64,000 nucleotides of DNA from Natronococcus sp. A-GB1 (GCF_029688845.1 NZ_JARUKW010000003.1:186001-250000); one strand, 5' to 3'. Shown: positions 1 through 8,994, counted from the first letter of the stretch. The notes: generated from the sequence alone by a model not told the origin. Translations and numbers: made by a program.

Positions 1-184
1 ATTCGACGGTGCCGACGATGATTTTCTCGAAGACAGGGTTGTCGGGCTCGGCGATCACGTACAGGTCGCTTCCCTTGAACTCCTGGGTGTCCGTAATCGG
101 TCCGAAGTAGTCCTCGACAGTGGCCTCCATATCGGGAACTCGCTCCTCGAGATACTCACCGCGGCGCATCTTGTACTCCTTCAT
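1..184 (-). CDS. DUF5611 family protein, N-terminal part
   Basis: The first 61 codons of a minus-strand gene run off the left edge. The protein begins MKEYKMRRGEYLEERVPDME and continues with an FGPITDTQEFKGSDLYVIAEPDNPVFEKI-type stretch, which I recognise as the small haloarchaeal family DUF5611. No function is known for the family. The ATG at 184 is the only suitable start, and the reading frame is intact to the window edge. The missing C-terminus cannot be judged. Confidence 0.75.
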   Translation of the reverse strand, partial: MKEYKMRRGEYLEERVPDMEATVEDYFGPITDTQEFKGSDLYVIAEPDNPVFEKIIVGTVE

Positions 185-340
185 GAATTGGAGATACACG
201 GGGGAGTGTTTACCTCTTTTCATAGCCGCTGTCGGGGTTCCCGCTGCAGTCGGGCGACAAACCCGAACGTCGCTCGAGTCGGGAACGGGCTCACGATCGT
301 GAGGAAAGCAAGGGATCGAACGCGAACCGCGAAACCGGCG

Positions 341-1402
341 TCAGCGGTCGGGCTGTGCGCCGAGATACCCCATCTGACAGTCGGGGCAGATATCGCCGGT
401 TCGAAGGGAGCTGCGTTCGCTACCCGCGGTAAAGCCACAGCGGGGACAGTGCAGTTTCGCCTGGCCGTCGCCACCCGGAATCCCCCCTTCGCTGCCGGGC
501 GTCGGCGCCTCACTTGCTCGCTCGATGCCGCTTCCGGGTTCGGCACTGGCTTCCGCGTCGACCGTCGCCTCTCCGCTTCTCGAAGCCGGCGGACCGCCCG
601 CAGGCGAACTCCCCGATCCGGACGGTTCGGGTTCCGTTTCAGGCTCGGTCTCGCCGTCGCTCGAGTTCGCCTCGATCATCTCGGCACCGGTGTCGAGCAA
701 GATCGCGTCGTCCTCGAGCGGTTCGGACTCCCTGTCGGGCCAGTCCTCAGGGTCGTCGTCGCTCCCGTGCTCGACCGGTGGACCGACGTCGCTGGAGTCG
801 GGCCACTCGCCGTACTCGCGGTCGCGGGTCGTCGTTCCGTCGTCTTCGAGGATCTCGCCGTCGTCGGTGACCGGATCGCCGTTCTCGTCGGTCGGGAGCT
901 CGACTCCGGTGTCGGCGGCGTCGGTCCCGGTAGCGCTCGGCCCCGTAGAGCCGAAGCTAGTGGCGTCGGTTTCGGCGAAGTCGCTCTCGGCGGCGTCGCC
1001 CTCGGGGGGTTCGGTCTCGGGTGTTCCCTTCTCGGTTCCGTCCGGCGACGAGGGCTGTGGCGGCGGGGGCTCGCTCCCGGCGTCGTCGGCGTCGATAAAT
1101 GTCGCGTCCGTTGCTCCCGATTCGGCCGTGAATCCGCCGGTGTCGGCACCGGGTTCGGCTGCCGGCGGCTCCGCCGATCGGGGTGTCGATTGCGGTTCGG
1201 GTTCGTCGGGTCGTGGGCCGGCGTCCGCCATCGAGATGCTCCGAACTTCGGTGTTCTCGCTGACGACGTGTTTGTCGCCACAGCGAGCACACTCCTCGTA
1301 CTCCCGGACAGTGACGACGACCTCACTCCCCCGCTCTTCGCGCTCGCGTTCGACGTCGACGTCTCCGTAGTCGTGACCGAGCAGCGAACATCGCAGGACC
1401 AT
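341..1402 (-). CDS. DUF7093 family zinc-ribbon protein with long acidic linker
   Basis: A protein of 353 residues. The N-terminal 55 residues (starting MVLRCSLLGHDYGD) carry a CARCG knuckle. About 240 residues of acidic, low-complexity Asp/Glu/Ser/Pro sequence follow, and the C-terminus is a compact zinc ribbon with CPRCG and CPDC pairs. The frame extends upstream to 1552, but the conserved N-terminus fits the ATG at 1402. The family is haloarchaeal and uncharacterised; the ribbon suggests nucleic-acid or protein binding, which is inference. It is transcribed away from the next gene, so their promoters share 1403-1542. Confidence 0.8.
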   Translation of the reverse strand: MVLRCSLLGHDYGDVDVEREREERGSEVVVTVREYEECARCGDKHVVSENTEVRSISMADAGPRPDEPEPQSTPRSAEPPAAEPGADTGGFTAESGATDATFIDADDAGSEPPPPQPSSPDGTEKGTPETEPPEGDAAESDFAETDATSFGSTGPSATGTDAADTGVELPTDENGDPVTDDGEILEDDGTTTRDREYGEWPDSSDVGPPVEHGSDDDPEDWPDRESEPLEDDAILLDTGAEMIEANSSDGETEPETEPEPSGSGSSPAGGPPASRSGEATVDAEASAEPGSGIERASEAPTPGSEGGIPGGDGQAKLHCPRCGFTAGSERSSLRTGDICPDCQMGYLGAQPDR

Positions 1403-1542
1403 TGTCTCACCGTATCGAGTCAGGCCATAAAAAACGTACTGCATGGCCGCTGTCGCGGCTCTGTCGGTCCCGCCTGTCGATCGCTCGAGGACGGTAGCCG
1501 AACGACAAACGTCAAATCCCGGGTCGACGAATAGACCGACGG

Positions 1543-1842
1543 ATGAGAGCAAAGCGGGAGTACCGGGACCGGGCGGAGACCGAGGTGGCGGTACTCGACG
1601 CGCTCGTCGACCGGGCCGACGACGGGATGACCATCTTCGAACTCCGCGCGGAGGCCGGAGTCGACATCGACGAACTCGAGGAGGCGCTCGCGACGCTCAA
1701 GGAAGACGGGCTGATCGACGTCGACGCGGGGGCCAGCGAGACGGTGATCAAGCCTGACGAGCGCGTCGTCCCGGAGATACCGACCGACGACGCCGACGAG
1801 CAGTCGATCGGCGACTGGCTCCGCGAACGGATGCCCTTCTGA
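1543..1842 (+). CDS. DUF6432 family winged-helix-like protein
   Basis: A 99-residue protein. Residues 1-70 have the pattern of a small winged helix: a helix at TEVAVLDALVDR, a recognition-like segment at DIDELEEALATLKEDGLID, then a short beta wing. The tail ends DWLRERMPF. This matches the haloarchaeal family DUF6432, presumed DNA-binding but with unknown targets. It lies 40 bases upstream of the YgfZ-like gene in the same direction and may be cotranscribed with it. Confidence 0.8.
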   Translation: MRAKREYRDRAETEVAVLDALVDRADDGMTIFELRAEAGVDIDELEEALATLKEDGLIDVDAGASETVIKPDERVVPEIPTDDADEQSIGDWLRERMPF

Positions 1843-1881
1843 ATCGAAACGCCTGTGGGTGCCTGTCCCCTCTCGGTATCC

Positions 1882-2973
1882 ATGAGCGTCATCGAGGCCA
1901 TCCACACGGATCTCGGAGCCACGTTCGGCGATCGCGCCGGCCGAACGGTCGTCGAACACTACGGCCGTCCCGAGCGGGCCCACCGCGCGGTCAGAAACGG
2001 CGTCGGCCTGTTCGAGGCCGCCTACGGCGTCGTCGTCGTCGAGGGCGACGATCGGGTCGAGTACGTCGACAACGTCGTCTCGAATCGGGTTCCGGGCGAG
2101 GACGGGCAGGGCTGTTACGCGCTCGTCCTCGGCCCGCAGGGCCGCATCGAAATCGAACTCTACATCTACAACGCCGGCGAGCGGCTGCTCCTCTTTACGC
2201 CGCCCGCCCACGCTGACGACCTCGCCGAGGAGTGGGCCGAGAAGGTCTTTATTCAGGACGTCGAGATCCGGGTCGCGACCGACGACTACGCCGTCTTCGG
2301 CGTGCACGGCCCCCACGCGACCGAGAAGATCGCGAGCGTCCTCAACGGCGCCGCCTCGCCCGACGAACGGTACTCGTTCATCCGCGGGACGATGGGCGAC
2401 GACGGCGTCACCGTCGTCCGGACCGACGCGCTCACCGGCGAGGAGAGCTACGAGGTGATCTGTGCCGTCGACGCCGCTGAGGACGTCTATGACGTCCTCC
2501 TAAACCAGGGACTCAACGCCGCCCCGTTTGGCTACCGAACGTGGGACAGCCTCTCGCTCGAGGCCGGCTCGCCGCTGTTCGAGACCGAACTCGAGGGGCA
2601 GATCCCGAACATCCTCGGCCTGCGAAACGCCTTAGACTTCGAGAAGGGGTGTTACGTCGGCCAGGAGGTCGTCTCTCGCGTCGAGAACCGCGGCCAGCCA
2701 AGCAAGCGCCTCGTCGGGCTGACCCTCGACGGCGAGGCCGTTCCCGACGCCGGCGCCGCGGTCTTCGACGGCGACTCCTCGGTCGGCGAGGTAACTCGAG
2801 CCGAGACGAGCCCGCTGCTCGAGGAGCCGATCGCGCTCGCTGTCGTCGAGTTCGGCCTCGAGGCCGACGAACTAACGGTTCGCGTCGGCGGCGAGGACGT
2901 TTCCGTCGTGCGCACCGATCTCCCGTTCGTCGACGGCTCGGATCGCTCGGACCGGCTGCCGGAGTACCAGTAG
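1882..2973 (+). CDS. YgfZ/GcvT-like folate-binding protein
   Basis: A protein of 363 residues related to the glycine-cleavage T protein. The YgfZ signature KGCYVGQE is at residues 255-262 and the C-terminal beta-barrel domain follows. YgfZ/IBA57-type proteins help repair or assemble certain iron-sulfur enzymes using tetrahydrofolate; true GcvT is the aminomethyltransferase of glycine cleavage. The Cys-containing signature and the absence of other gcv genes favour the YgfZ-like role, although haloarchaeal members are often annotated as aminomethyltransferase. The start at ATG 1882 (MSVIEAIHTDLGATF) is preferred over an in-frame codon at 1855 because the family begins there. Confidence 0.85.
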   Translation: MSVIEAIHTDLGATFGDRAGRTVVEHYGRPERAHRAVRNGVGLFEAAYGVVVVEGDDRVEYVDNVVSNRVPGEDGQGCYALVLGPQGRIEIELYIYNAGERLLLFTPPAHADDLAEEWAEKVFIQDVEIRVATDDYAVFGVHGPHATEKIASVLNGAASPDERYSFIRGTMGDDGVTVVRTDALTGEESYEVICAVDAAEDVYDVLLNQGLNAAPFGYRTWDSLSLEAGSPLFETELEGQIPNILGLRNALDFEKGCYVGQEVVSRVENRGQPSKRLVGLTLDGEAVPDAGAAVFDGDSSVGEVTRAETSPLLEEPIALAVVEFGLEADELTVRVGGEDVSVVRTDLPFVDGSDRSDRLPEYQ

Positions 2974-3165
2974 CGATCGTCGTTTTCGGGCCCCTCCGTA
3001 CCCAGTTCGGCCACTCACAGGTGGTGGCGCACGCTGTCGACCGATCGAGCGTCGCGAGGTGCGAGTATGCGAGTCCCTGGAAAGCGAGTAGTACGAGATC
3101 TTTGGCGAAGTCCCCGGCCCCTTTCAGTCACCGGATTCCGACCGATGACGGATCGGGGAACACCC

Positions 3166-3171
3166 TTTATA
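3166..3171 (+). promoter_or_regulatory. TATA element for a leaderless transcript
   Basis: TTTATA is centred 25 bases before the ATG at 3194. That is the spacing expected if transcription starts at or next to the start codon, as is common in haloarchaea. The 220 bases before the gene (2974-3193) hold nothing else I can identify. Confidence 0.6.
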
Positions 3172-3193
3172 CGACGGCTTCGAATGGCCGACG

Positions 3194-3517
3194 ATGAGCG
3201 ATGGATCGAACCCGACGGACGCGGCGGCGGCGTTCGCCGAGCGGGCGGAGGCCGAGTACGGCGAGACGATCCGTCACCTCGTCGTGTTCGGCAGCGCCGT
3301 TCGCAGCGGCGACCGCAACGTCCACAGCAAGGCGGAACTCCTACTGGTACTCGAGGACACGGAGCCCGAGCGCGACCTCGAGGCGCTGGCCCGGGAGATC
3401 GGCCTCGAGTACGGTATCGTGCTCTCGGGACACGTCCTGCCGGCGGATCGGTACGAGGAGCAAACGGACCCCGAGTTCGTCGAGCGAGCGTTCGCCGAAG
3501 GAGAGGTATATGTATAG
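3194..3517 (+). CDS. Nucleotidyltransferase-fold protein with degenerate active site
   Basis: A 107-residue protein with the MNT-type nucleotidyltransferase layout. The substrate loop FGSAVRSG is present (GS at residues 33-34) and is followed by a hydrophobic beta strand. The family normally has S-D-x-D-L after the loop, the two Asp binding metal. Here residues 45-49 read SKAEL, so both catalytic Asp are replaced by Lys and Glu. The fold is recognisable but transfer activity is doubtful. It may serve as a binding or regulatory subunit; no HEPN partner is adjacent. Confidence 0.65.
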   Translation: MSDGSNPTDAAAAFAERAEAEYGETIRHLVVFGSAVRSGDRNVHSKAELLLVLEDTEPERDLEALAREIGLEYGIVLSGHVLPADRYEEQTDPEFVERAFAEGEVYV

Positions 3518-3598
3518 GCAGCGGTCACCCACGGGCGGTTCGGGATCGAGTCGCGCACGCTCGAGCGGCGTCACCCTCGAGGTGACGGATCGGTGACG

Positions 3599-4426
3599 AT
3601 GCGGGTCACGCTGCTCGGTACCGGCGACACCACCGGAACGCCGACCGTGGGCTGTGACTGTGGAACCTGTCGGACGGCCCGCGAGCGCGGCCTCGAGCGC
3701 ACTCGCTTCTCGGTTCACGTCGAGAACGAGCGCACGGACGAGTCGCTGCTGATCGACTTCAGTCCGGACTTTCGCTCCCAGTTCCTCCGCGAGGAGGTGC
3801 CGATGCCCGATGCCGGAATCATCACTCACGTCCACTTCGACCACCTCGACGGTCTGGGCAACGCCTTCCGGGTGTTCGACTCGCTCGAGGTGTACGCGGC
3901 CGACGAGACCGACCCCCGAACCGGGAACAGCGTCGCCGAGACCGTCGCCGAGGACTACCACTACCTGAACACGATCGCCGTTCGGCCGACGTCGCCGCTC
4001 GAGCCGACCCGGATCTGCGGACTCGACGTGACGCTCGTCCCGGTCGACCACCCGCCGCTGGTCTGCTACGGGCTTGCGATCGAGGACCCCGAGACGGACG
4101 CGAAGCTGTCTATCACGGGCGATACGAGCTACGCCGTTCCCGACCGCTCCCGAGAAGTCCTCGCAGGTCCGGATCTCTTGCTGGCCGACGCGATCGTTCC
4201 GGCCCACCTCTGTGCCTCCCACCCCGCCGGCGGTCGCCACGAGGGACCCGACGGGACGCCCTATACGTTCGGCTCGAAACACATGACCCGCGAGGGGGCG
4301 CTGACGCTGGCCGAGGAACTCGAGGCGAGCCGTACCCGACTCGTCCACTTGGCACACTACTATCCCGCAGAAGAGGCGTTCGAGGAGCCGCTGGCGGTCG
4401 ACGGCGAGCGGTACGTCCTCGAGTGA
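3599..4426 (+). CDS. MBL-fold metallohydrolase, PhnP-like
   Basis: A protein of 275 residues. The metal motif HVHFDH lies at residues 77-82, with a further His and Asp in the VDHPP and ITGDTSY segments. A Cys-rich N-terminal motif GCDCGTC (residues 18-24) is typical of the PhnP subgroup of phosphodiesterases, which cleave cyclic phosphates in phosphonate breakdown. No other phn genes are visible, so the substrate is open. ATG 3599 is chosen; an in-frame GTG lies two codons upstream. Confidence 0.85.
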   Translation: MRVTLLGTGDTTGTPTVGCDCGTCRTARERGLERTRFSVHVENERTDESLLIDFSPDFRSQFLREEVPMPDAGIITHVHFDHLDGLGNAFRVFDSLEVYAADETDPRTGNSVAETVAEDYHYLNTIAVRPTSPLEPTRICGLDVTLVPVDHPPLVCYGLAIEDPETDAKLSITGDTSYAVPDRSREVLAGPDLLLADAIVPAHLCASHPAGGRHEGPDGTPYTFGSKHMTREGALTLAEELEASRTRLVHLAHYYPAEEAFEEPLAVDGERYVLE

Positions 4427-4448
4427 GCGGCCTCGATCGCGACGGCGG

Positions 4449-5720
4449 TTAGAAGCCGCCGCCGAGCAGCAGGTCGAGGAAGTCCTGGACTGCGAAGATC
4501 GCCAGAACGAACGCAAGCAACACGAGGAACGCGTTAACGACGTTCAGCATCGGCGTGTTCCGGTACTCGCCCATCGTTTCCTTGTCGTTGACCGCCCAGA
4601 ACAACAGGAGGGCGGCCAGCGGAAGGCCGAAGATCCCGTTGTACGTCGGGAAGAGGATGACCATGTCGACGACCGAGAGATCGAGAACGCTACTGATCAG
4701 CGGCGAGGCGAGTCCCAGCCCGGTCAGGCCGGCGAAGATCAGCTTGAACAGTCGGCTGCTCTGGTCGACCTCGATGTCCATCGCCTGCGGGATGATGTAC
4801 GCCGGCGTCCACATGATCGGAATGATGCTGTTGAACGCCGCGGCCGTCACGCCCGCGATGAAAAGCACCATCGCCCACGTTCCGAACACGTCGACGAGCG
4901 CCTCGCCGGGGGTCATGAACGACTCGAGTTCGGTAAAGCCCATCGGCTGTAACACCGCGGCCGAGACGACCAGGATCGCGACCGTGGTGATCCCGCCGAC
5001 TGTGAAGCCGACGGCAAGGTCTCGGCGGGCGTCGGCGACATCGCTCTCGTCGGTCCAGCCCTTCTCCTCGACGAGGATCGACTCGAGGAAGAAGTTGGGC
5101 CACAGCGCGGTCGTCCCCAGGAGACCTGCGGCGATCGCGAGCGCGCCAAGCGAATCCGACGTCGGGACGAACCCGAGCGCGACCGCGCCGAGGTCCGGAT
5201 TGCTCGGGCCGGCGACGGCGAGATAGAGCACCATCACGGACAGCATCATGATGATCATCAGCTTCTCGATCTTCTCGTAGTTCAACAGTCCGACCCCTAT
5301 GGCCAGCAGCGTCGTCAGGACGGCGATCGGCTGCCAGTCGATGGCACCCCCGGTAACGAAGGAGACCCCCGCGCCGACGGCGGCAACGAGGCCGAGCGTC
5401 CAGGCGACACAGCCGATCGAGAGGAACACCGCGATCGCCGTCGCGGGCCCCTTGCCGAGTTTTTCACGGACGAAGGGCATGAGTGGCCGACCGTGTATCC
5501 CGAGTCGTGCGCTCATGTCCTGTGCCATGACGCCGAGCAACACCGCGCCGACGACGGCCCACAGCAGCGTGTAGCCGTGCATGACCCCGGCCTGGCTCGC
5601 GATGAACACCGACCCGGAGCCGAAGTAGCTGGCGACCATGACGAACGCCAGCCCGTACTCCTGTACTGCATCTGACAGCTCTTGTGCGATTCGTGTCGTG
5701 AAGTTTTCAGTGGTTCCCAT
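4449..5720 (-). CDS. Nramp-related membrane transporter with non-canonical metal site
   Basis: A 423-residue membrane protein with about 11 hydrophobic segments and the Nramp (MntH) repeat layout. The two unwound helices that bind metal differ from the standard: the DPGN motif of helix 1 reads GSGS at residues 34-37, and the MPH motif of helix 6 reads WPN at residues 207-209. In canonical Nramp the Asp, Asn and Met of these motifs coordinate Mn or Fe. The cargo is therefore unlikely to be an ordinary divalent metal bound in the usual way. The gene converges with the MBL gene. The 181 bases upstream hold its promoter region, without a clear operator. Confidence 0.8.
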   Translation of the reverse strand: MGTTENFTTRIAQELSDAVQEYGLAFVMVASYFGSGSVFIASQAGVMHGYTLLWAVVGAVLLGVMAQDMSARLGIHGRPLMPFVREKLGKGPATAIAVFLSIGCVAWTLGLVAAVGAGVSFVTGGAIDWQPIAVLTTLLAIGVGLLNYEKIEKLMIIMMLSVMVLYLAVAGPSNPDLGAVALGFVPTSDSLGALAIAAGLLGTTALWPNFFLESILVEEKGWTDESDVADARRDLAVGFTVGGITTVAILVVSAAVLQPMGFTELESFMTPGEALVDVFGTWAMVLFIAGVTAAAFNSIIPIMWTPAYIIPQAMDIEVDQSSRLFKLIFAGLTGLGLASPLISSVLDLSVVDMVILFPTYNGIFGLPLAALLLFWAVNDKETMGEYRNTPMLNVVNAFLVLLAFVLAIFAVQDFLDLLLGGGF

Positions 5721-5901
5721 GAATTAAATTTCCGGCAGTTCCGCCCGAGGCAGTTCGGTCAACGTACAGAGATAGTATCGCGAAGTCAACCAAATATAAC
5801 GACTCCGCACGTAAAAGGCTCGGCGTTTCACTTTCCAGGGAAAGGGGACGAGAGCCTTCGATACTCAGTATCGAAAGCGATCCGTATTCACCAGCGATCG
5901 A

Positions 5902-6879
5902 TCACCGGAAGCGCTCGAGTCCGGTCTGGCGGTGACGTTTCCCGTCCGGATCGGCGACCCAGTCGGTTCGGTCGTCCCGTTCGGTCTCGAGGTCGACCTC
6001 CGGTCCGGGTTCGGACTCGTACCCAGGGCAGTCGGTGCCGCAGTCGGTCTCCGCGTCGACGACTCCGTGCGCCCACTCGCAGTACGGCAGCGTCGCGCCG
6101 CTCGAGTCCATGGCTCGACAGCTGGCACAGTCGGGAAAACCGTAGGTTCGCCACCCCTTGCCGTAGGCTCGCTCGGCGAGGCGCCGACGGGCGCGTGCCT
6201 TCGCCGCGGGCGAGACGACAGCAACGTCGGTTCGACCGGGGTGTGTCTCGAGGGGTTCGACTCCCGGCTCGGCGACCGCCAGGGGGGTCGGCTCGCGGAG
6301 CACGTCGATTTCGCGGACCGCGCCCTCCTCACGACGGACACGCCAGATCCCGACCTCGTCGGGGATGCGATTGCGGTGGGCGCCCGTGACGTAGCTCTCG
6401 GTCGCCAGCACGACCTCGTCGACGAGTCCGAGGCTAACGTCCGTTCGGAGCTGAGCCTCGAGTTCACCGGGCCGGCCGAGATCCGGTTTGTTCTCGATGC
6501 CGACGATCCGATCGTACCAGTCGGGGTACCGTGCGACCTGGCGGACGTACTCCCGGCCGTTGTGGCGCTCGGGCTCGAAGAAGCCGATCTCGAGGGCGCG
6601 CTCGGTCGCCCGCCGCGCCCGTTCGGGATGGCAGTCGAACGCGTCTTTCCAGTACCGCGCGCGGCCGGGGCCGACCGCTGATTCGATCGCCGCGGTGGGT
6701 ATCGCCTCGGCCGTGATCGCGGTCCGATCCGCGAATCGGTGGCCGGGAGCGACGGCGACGATATCGAGGACGCGCCCGCCCGGATCCGCGACGCCCGCGC
6801 CGAGCTGGCGGGCGAGGAGGCGGTCGCCGCGGAACTCGAGGGCGGCACACAGCTCGAGTTCGAAAGCGAACTCGCTCAC
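5902..6879 (-). CDS. DUF5787 family protein
   Basis: A 325-residue soluble protein matching the haloarchaeal family DUF5787. The N-terminal half has a mixed alpha/beta pattern with an IENKPDLG segment reminiscent of nuclease-like folds. The C-terminal 90 residues hold a cysteine cluster (CASC, YCEW, CGTDCPGY) that could bind zinc or an iron-sulfur cluster. Function is unknown; the nuclease resemblance is only a suggestion. It is a single gene. Confidence 0.75.
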   Translation of the reverse strand: MSEFAFELELCAALEFRGDRLLARQLGAGVADPGGRVLDIVAVAPGHRFADRTAITAEAIPTAAIESAVGPGRARYWKDAFDCHPERARRATERALEIGFFEPERHNGREYVRQVARYPDWYDRIVGIENKPDLGRPGELEAQLRTDVSLGLVDEVVLATESYVTGAHRNRIPDEVGIWRVRREEGAVREIDVLREPTPLAVAEPGVEPLETHPGRTDVAVVSPAAKARARRRLAERAYGKGWRTYGFPDCASCRAMDSSGATLPYCEWAHGVVDAETDCGTDCPGYESEPGPEVDLETERDDRTDWVADPDGKRHRQTGLERFR

Positions 6880-6993
6880 GAGGGGACGAACGGGCGGTAG
6901 CGAAAAAAGGGGGCCGGTCGCGCACTCCAGTGAGAGACAGTGTCACGAGAGACAACAGGATTAATCACCCTGCGGTCCAAAGCCGGATGGTAT

Positions 6994-7137
6994 ATGGGGG
7001 TACTCGATGCACTCGGTGTTCGAGGCCACGATGGGACGACGCGTTACGAGTGTCGAAACTGCGGGAGAGAGCTGACGGCCGACGCCGAGGAGTGTACCGG
7101 TTGTGGCTCCCGCGAGATCGCACACTACGAGTTCTGA
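6994..7137 (+). CDS. Small zinc-ribbon (rubrerythrin-like) protein
   Basis: A 47-residue protein with two CxxC pairs (CRNCG and CTGCG) flanking a short loop, forming a minimal zinc ribbon. Proteins of this size and pattern are common in haloarchaea and uncharacterised. ATG 6994 (MGVLDALGVRG) is chosen; the frame is open from 6940 but the added residues do not fit. Confidence 0.7.
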   Translation: MGVLDALGVRGHDGTTRYECRNCGRELTADAEECTGCGSREIAHYEF

Positions 7138-7237
7138 CGTCGTTTTGGCTTTGCCGTCTGAGATCCGAACGGCCGGAGTACGTCGCTCACCGCGAGCGAA
7201 ACGCTGATTTACGAACGAGACCATCCGCCGATGAGGA

Positions 7238-7426
7238 ATGGCGAACAGGGACGACGTTTCCAGAGAACTCGGGGAGTGTACGGAGTGTGGCACGGTCTAC
7301 GCGGCCAGACGGTGGCCAGACGGGACGATCAAGGCGATCGGAAGTGAGAGCTGTCAGTGTGGGTGTACCGACTTCGCTCTCGTCGAGACTGACGAGGAGA
7401 CGGTGCCGCCGAACGAAGCGGAGTAG
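7238..7426 (+). CDS. Small zinc-finger protein
   Basis: A 62-residue protein with CTECG and CQCGC motifs, likely one zinc site. A TTTA element at 7208-7211 lies 27 bases before the ATG, which supports this start and a leaderless transcript. No specific function is recognised. Confidence 0.65.
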   Translation: MANRDDVSRELGECTECGTVYAARRWPDGTIKAIGSESCQCGCTDFALVETDEETVPPNEAE

Positions 7427-7486
7427 ACAGCCACACCGCCGAGTGACGTTCGCGACGAGCCGCGACGCCCTCGACCGGACCGAGGC

Positions 7487-7807
7487 TCAGCGCGCCTTTG
7501 GCTGCGGATTGGGATGGTTCAGATCGTCGGTCGACGGCCGACGACCGCGTCGGCGATACCACTCGAGGAGCCATCGGCCGGCGACCGACGCTCCGACGGG
7601 AACGGCGACGACGGTCGCGAAGCCGACCGCTAACGCGACCGAGGCGGTGACCAGCGGCAGTCCGGCGACGGTCGCCGCGGCGGTCGTCGCGGTCACGAGC
7701 GCGGTGCTGAACGCGACGACGGTGAGGACACACGAGGCGAACGCCGACGTGAGACTGCGATCGGTGCCGGGCGGTGCGGTCGGGGGAGGGGAGTACGGTG
7801 GGTGCAT
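7487..7807 (-). CDS. Small membrane protein, hypothetical
   Basis: A 106-residue protein with a Pro-rich N-terminus, two hydrophobic segments (about residues 22-48 and 50-75) and a basic, probably cytoplasmic tail RRRGRR. A TTAA-type TATA lies near 7840, about 33 bases before the start. Function unknown. Confidence 0.55.
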   Translation of the reverse strand: MHPPYSPPPTAPPGTDRSLTSAFASCVLTVVAFSTALVTATTAAATVAGLPLVTASVALAVGFATVVAVPVGASVAGRWLLEWYRRRGRRPSTDDLNHPNPQPKAR

Positions 7808-7866
7808 CGGTTCTCGACCGTACCGACGCGCCGATGCGGATTAAGTGTAACCTGAAAAACATTTCT

Positions 7867-7880
7867 GTAACGTCCGTTAC
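7867..7880. promoter_or_regulatory. Perfect palindrome, candidate operator
   Basis: GTAACG-TC-CGTTAC, with 6-base arms and a 2-base spacer, lies in the 264-base space between two minus-strand genes. It is about 60 bases upstream of the start of the small membrane protein gene, beyond its putative TATA element, a position suited to a regulator site. The rest of 7808-8071 shows nothing. Confidence 0.35.
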
Positions 7881-8071
7881 TGAAGGAGATTTCAGGACGG
7901 GTGGCCGACTGTACGGCTACTCGATCGATTCGGCCGTTCGGCCTCGAGAACCGACGGCTTCCCAGGGGAGGCTGCCGCAGTTCCACGCGGTGACGGTCCG
8001 CTGTCGACCCCACGATCGGTCCCCGCGCTTCCTCCGCGGCGGTCACCCGACCGTACGTCGCTCGCGTTCGC

Positions 8072-8971
8072 TCACCGACTCGTCTCGAGCACCGAGAGAT
8101 CCTCGGCCATCCTGACCCGGAGTTCGTCGCCGGCCACCGGCAGCCGCACCTCGAGACGGTAGGGGTCGCGCTCGACGATTCGCGTGTACTCGGCGGAGAC
8201 ACACCACGGGAGCGTCCAGTAGGGTCGGTCGTCGAGCGAGACGCCTCGCTCGTCGTGAAAGCGGACCACCGTCGAGTGATCGAGCAATCGGAGCCCGGCG
8301 GCCGAACAGAGGGTGTGACCGCACTGGATGCACTCGTGATCGACGCGAACGCCGACGCCGAGACAGCACTCGCCGGATTCGGCGATCCCGGTTTCCATCC
8401 GTCCGCTGCACTCCGGACAGACGCCGTCGGCCGCCAGACAGTGGAGGTGGCGGACGCGCTGGTCGAAGGCGTCGGCGATCTCCGCGGGCGTCCGGTCGTT
8501 CAGACCACCGGGCGGGAAGCCGTACTCGCCGTGGCACTGCCCGCAGTCCCGACAGTCGATCGCGAGGTGTTCGTCCGCGTAGGCGGCCCGGAGCGAACCG
8601 CCGCAGTCGAAACACTCCCCCGTGACGGGGAACGGCTCGAGCGTCGGCTGCTGATTGAACGACCCGGCGATCACCGAGCGGACGACCTTCTGGCCGGCGT
8701 GTTTGAACGCGTACCCATCCTCTCGACGGGTGACGAAATGGCCGGTGAGTTTCTGCAGATGGTAGTTGAACTGTGCGGAGTCGCGCATCCCGACCGCTCG
8801 GCGCAGCTCCGAGAACGACACCGGACGCTCGTCGGCCGCCCACAGCGCCTCGAGGATCGCGAGGCGGGTCTCGTTGCCGATCAGCGCGAACGCGTCGGCC
8901 GGGTCCAGACACTCTGCACACTCGAGAACCGATTCGGAGTCGGTGTCGCTCGAAACGGATGAGTCGCTCAT
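8072..8971 (-). CDS. ArsR-like winged-helix regulator with zinc-binding C-terminus
   Basis: A 299-residue protein. Residues 20-95 form a winged helix (ALIGNETRLAILEAL, SFSELRRAVGMRD, FNYHLQKLTGHFV, wing at RREDGYAF), as in haloarchaeal ArsR-type regulators. The C-terminal 190 residues have several CxxC pairs (CFDC, CRDC, CPEC, CIQC), so a zinc-stabilised sensor or effector domain follows. The true start is ATG 8971 rather than 8986, supported by a TATA 27 bases upstream. The ligand is unknown. Confidence 0.75.
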   Translation of the reverse strand: MSDSSVSSDTDSESVLECAECLDPADAFALIGNETRLAILEALWAADERPVSFSELRRAVGMRDSAQFNYHLQKLTGHFVTRREDGYAFKHAGQKVVRSVIAGSFNQQPTLEPFPVTGECFDCGGSLRAAYADEHLAIDCRDCGQCHGEYGFPPGGLNDRTPAEIADAFDQRVRHLHCLAADGVCPECSGRMETGIAESGECCLGVGVRVDHECIQCGHTLCSAAGLRLLDHSTVVRFHDERGVSLDDRPYWTLPWCVSAEYTRIVERDPYRLEVRLPVAGDELRVRMAEDLSVLETSR

Positions 8972-8994
8972 GTGAGGGTCTACCACCCAACCGA

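Noticed and set aside
188-1534. 448-codon plus-strand frame opposite the DUF7093 gene
   Set aside because: Arg- and Gly-rich antisense text over a gene with clear zinc motifs.
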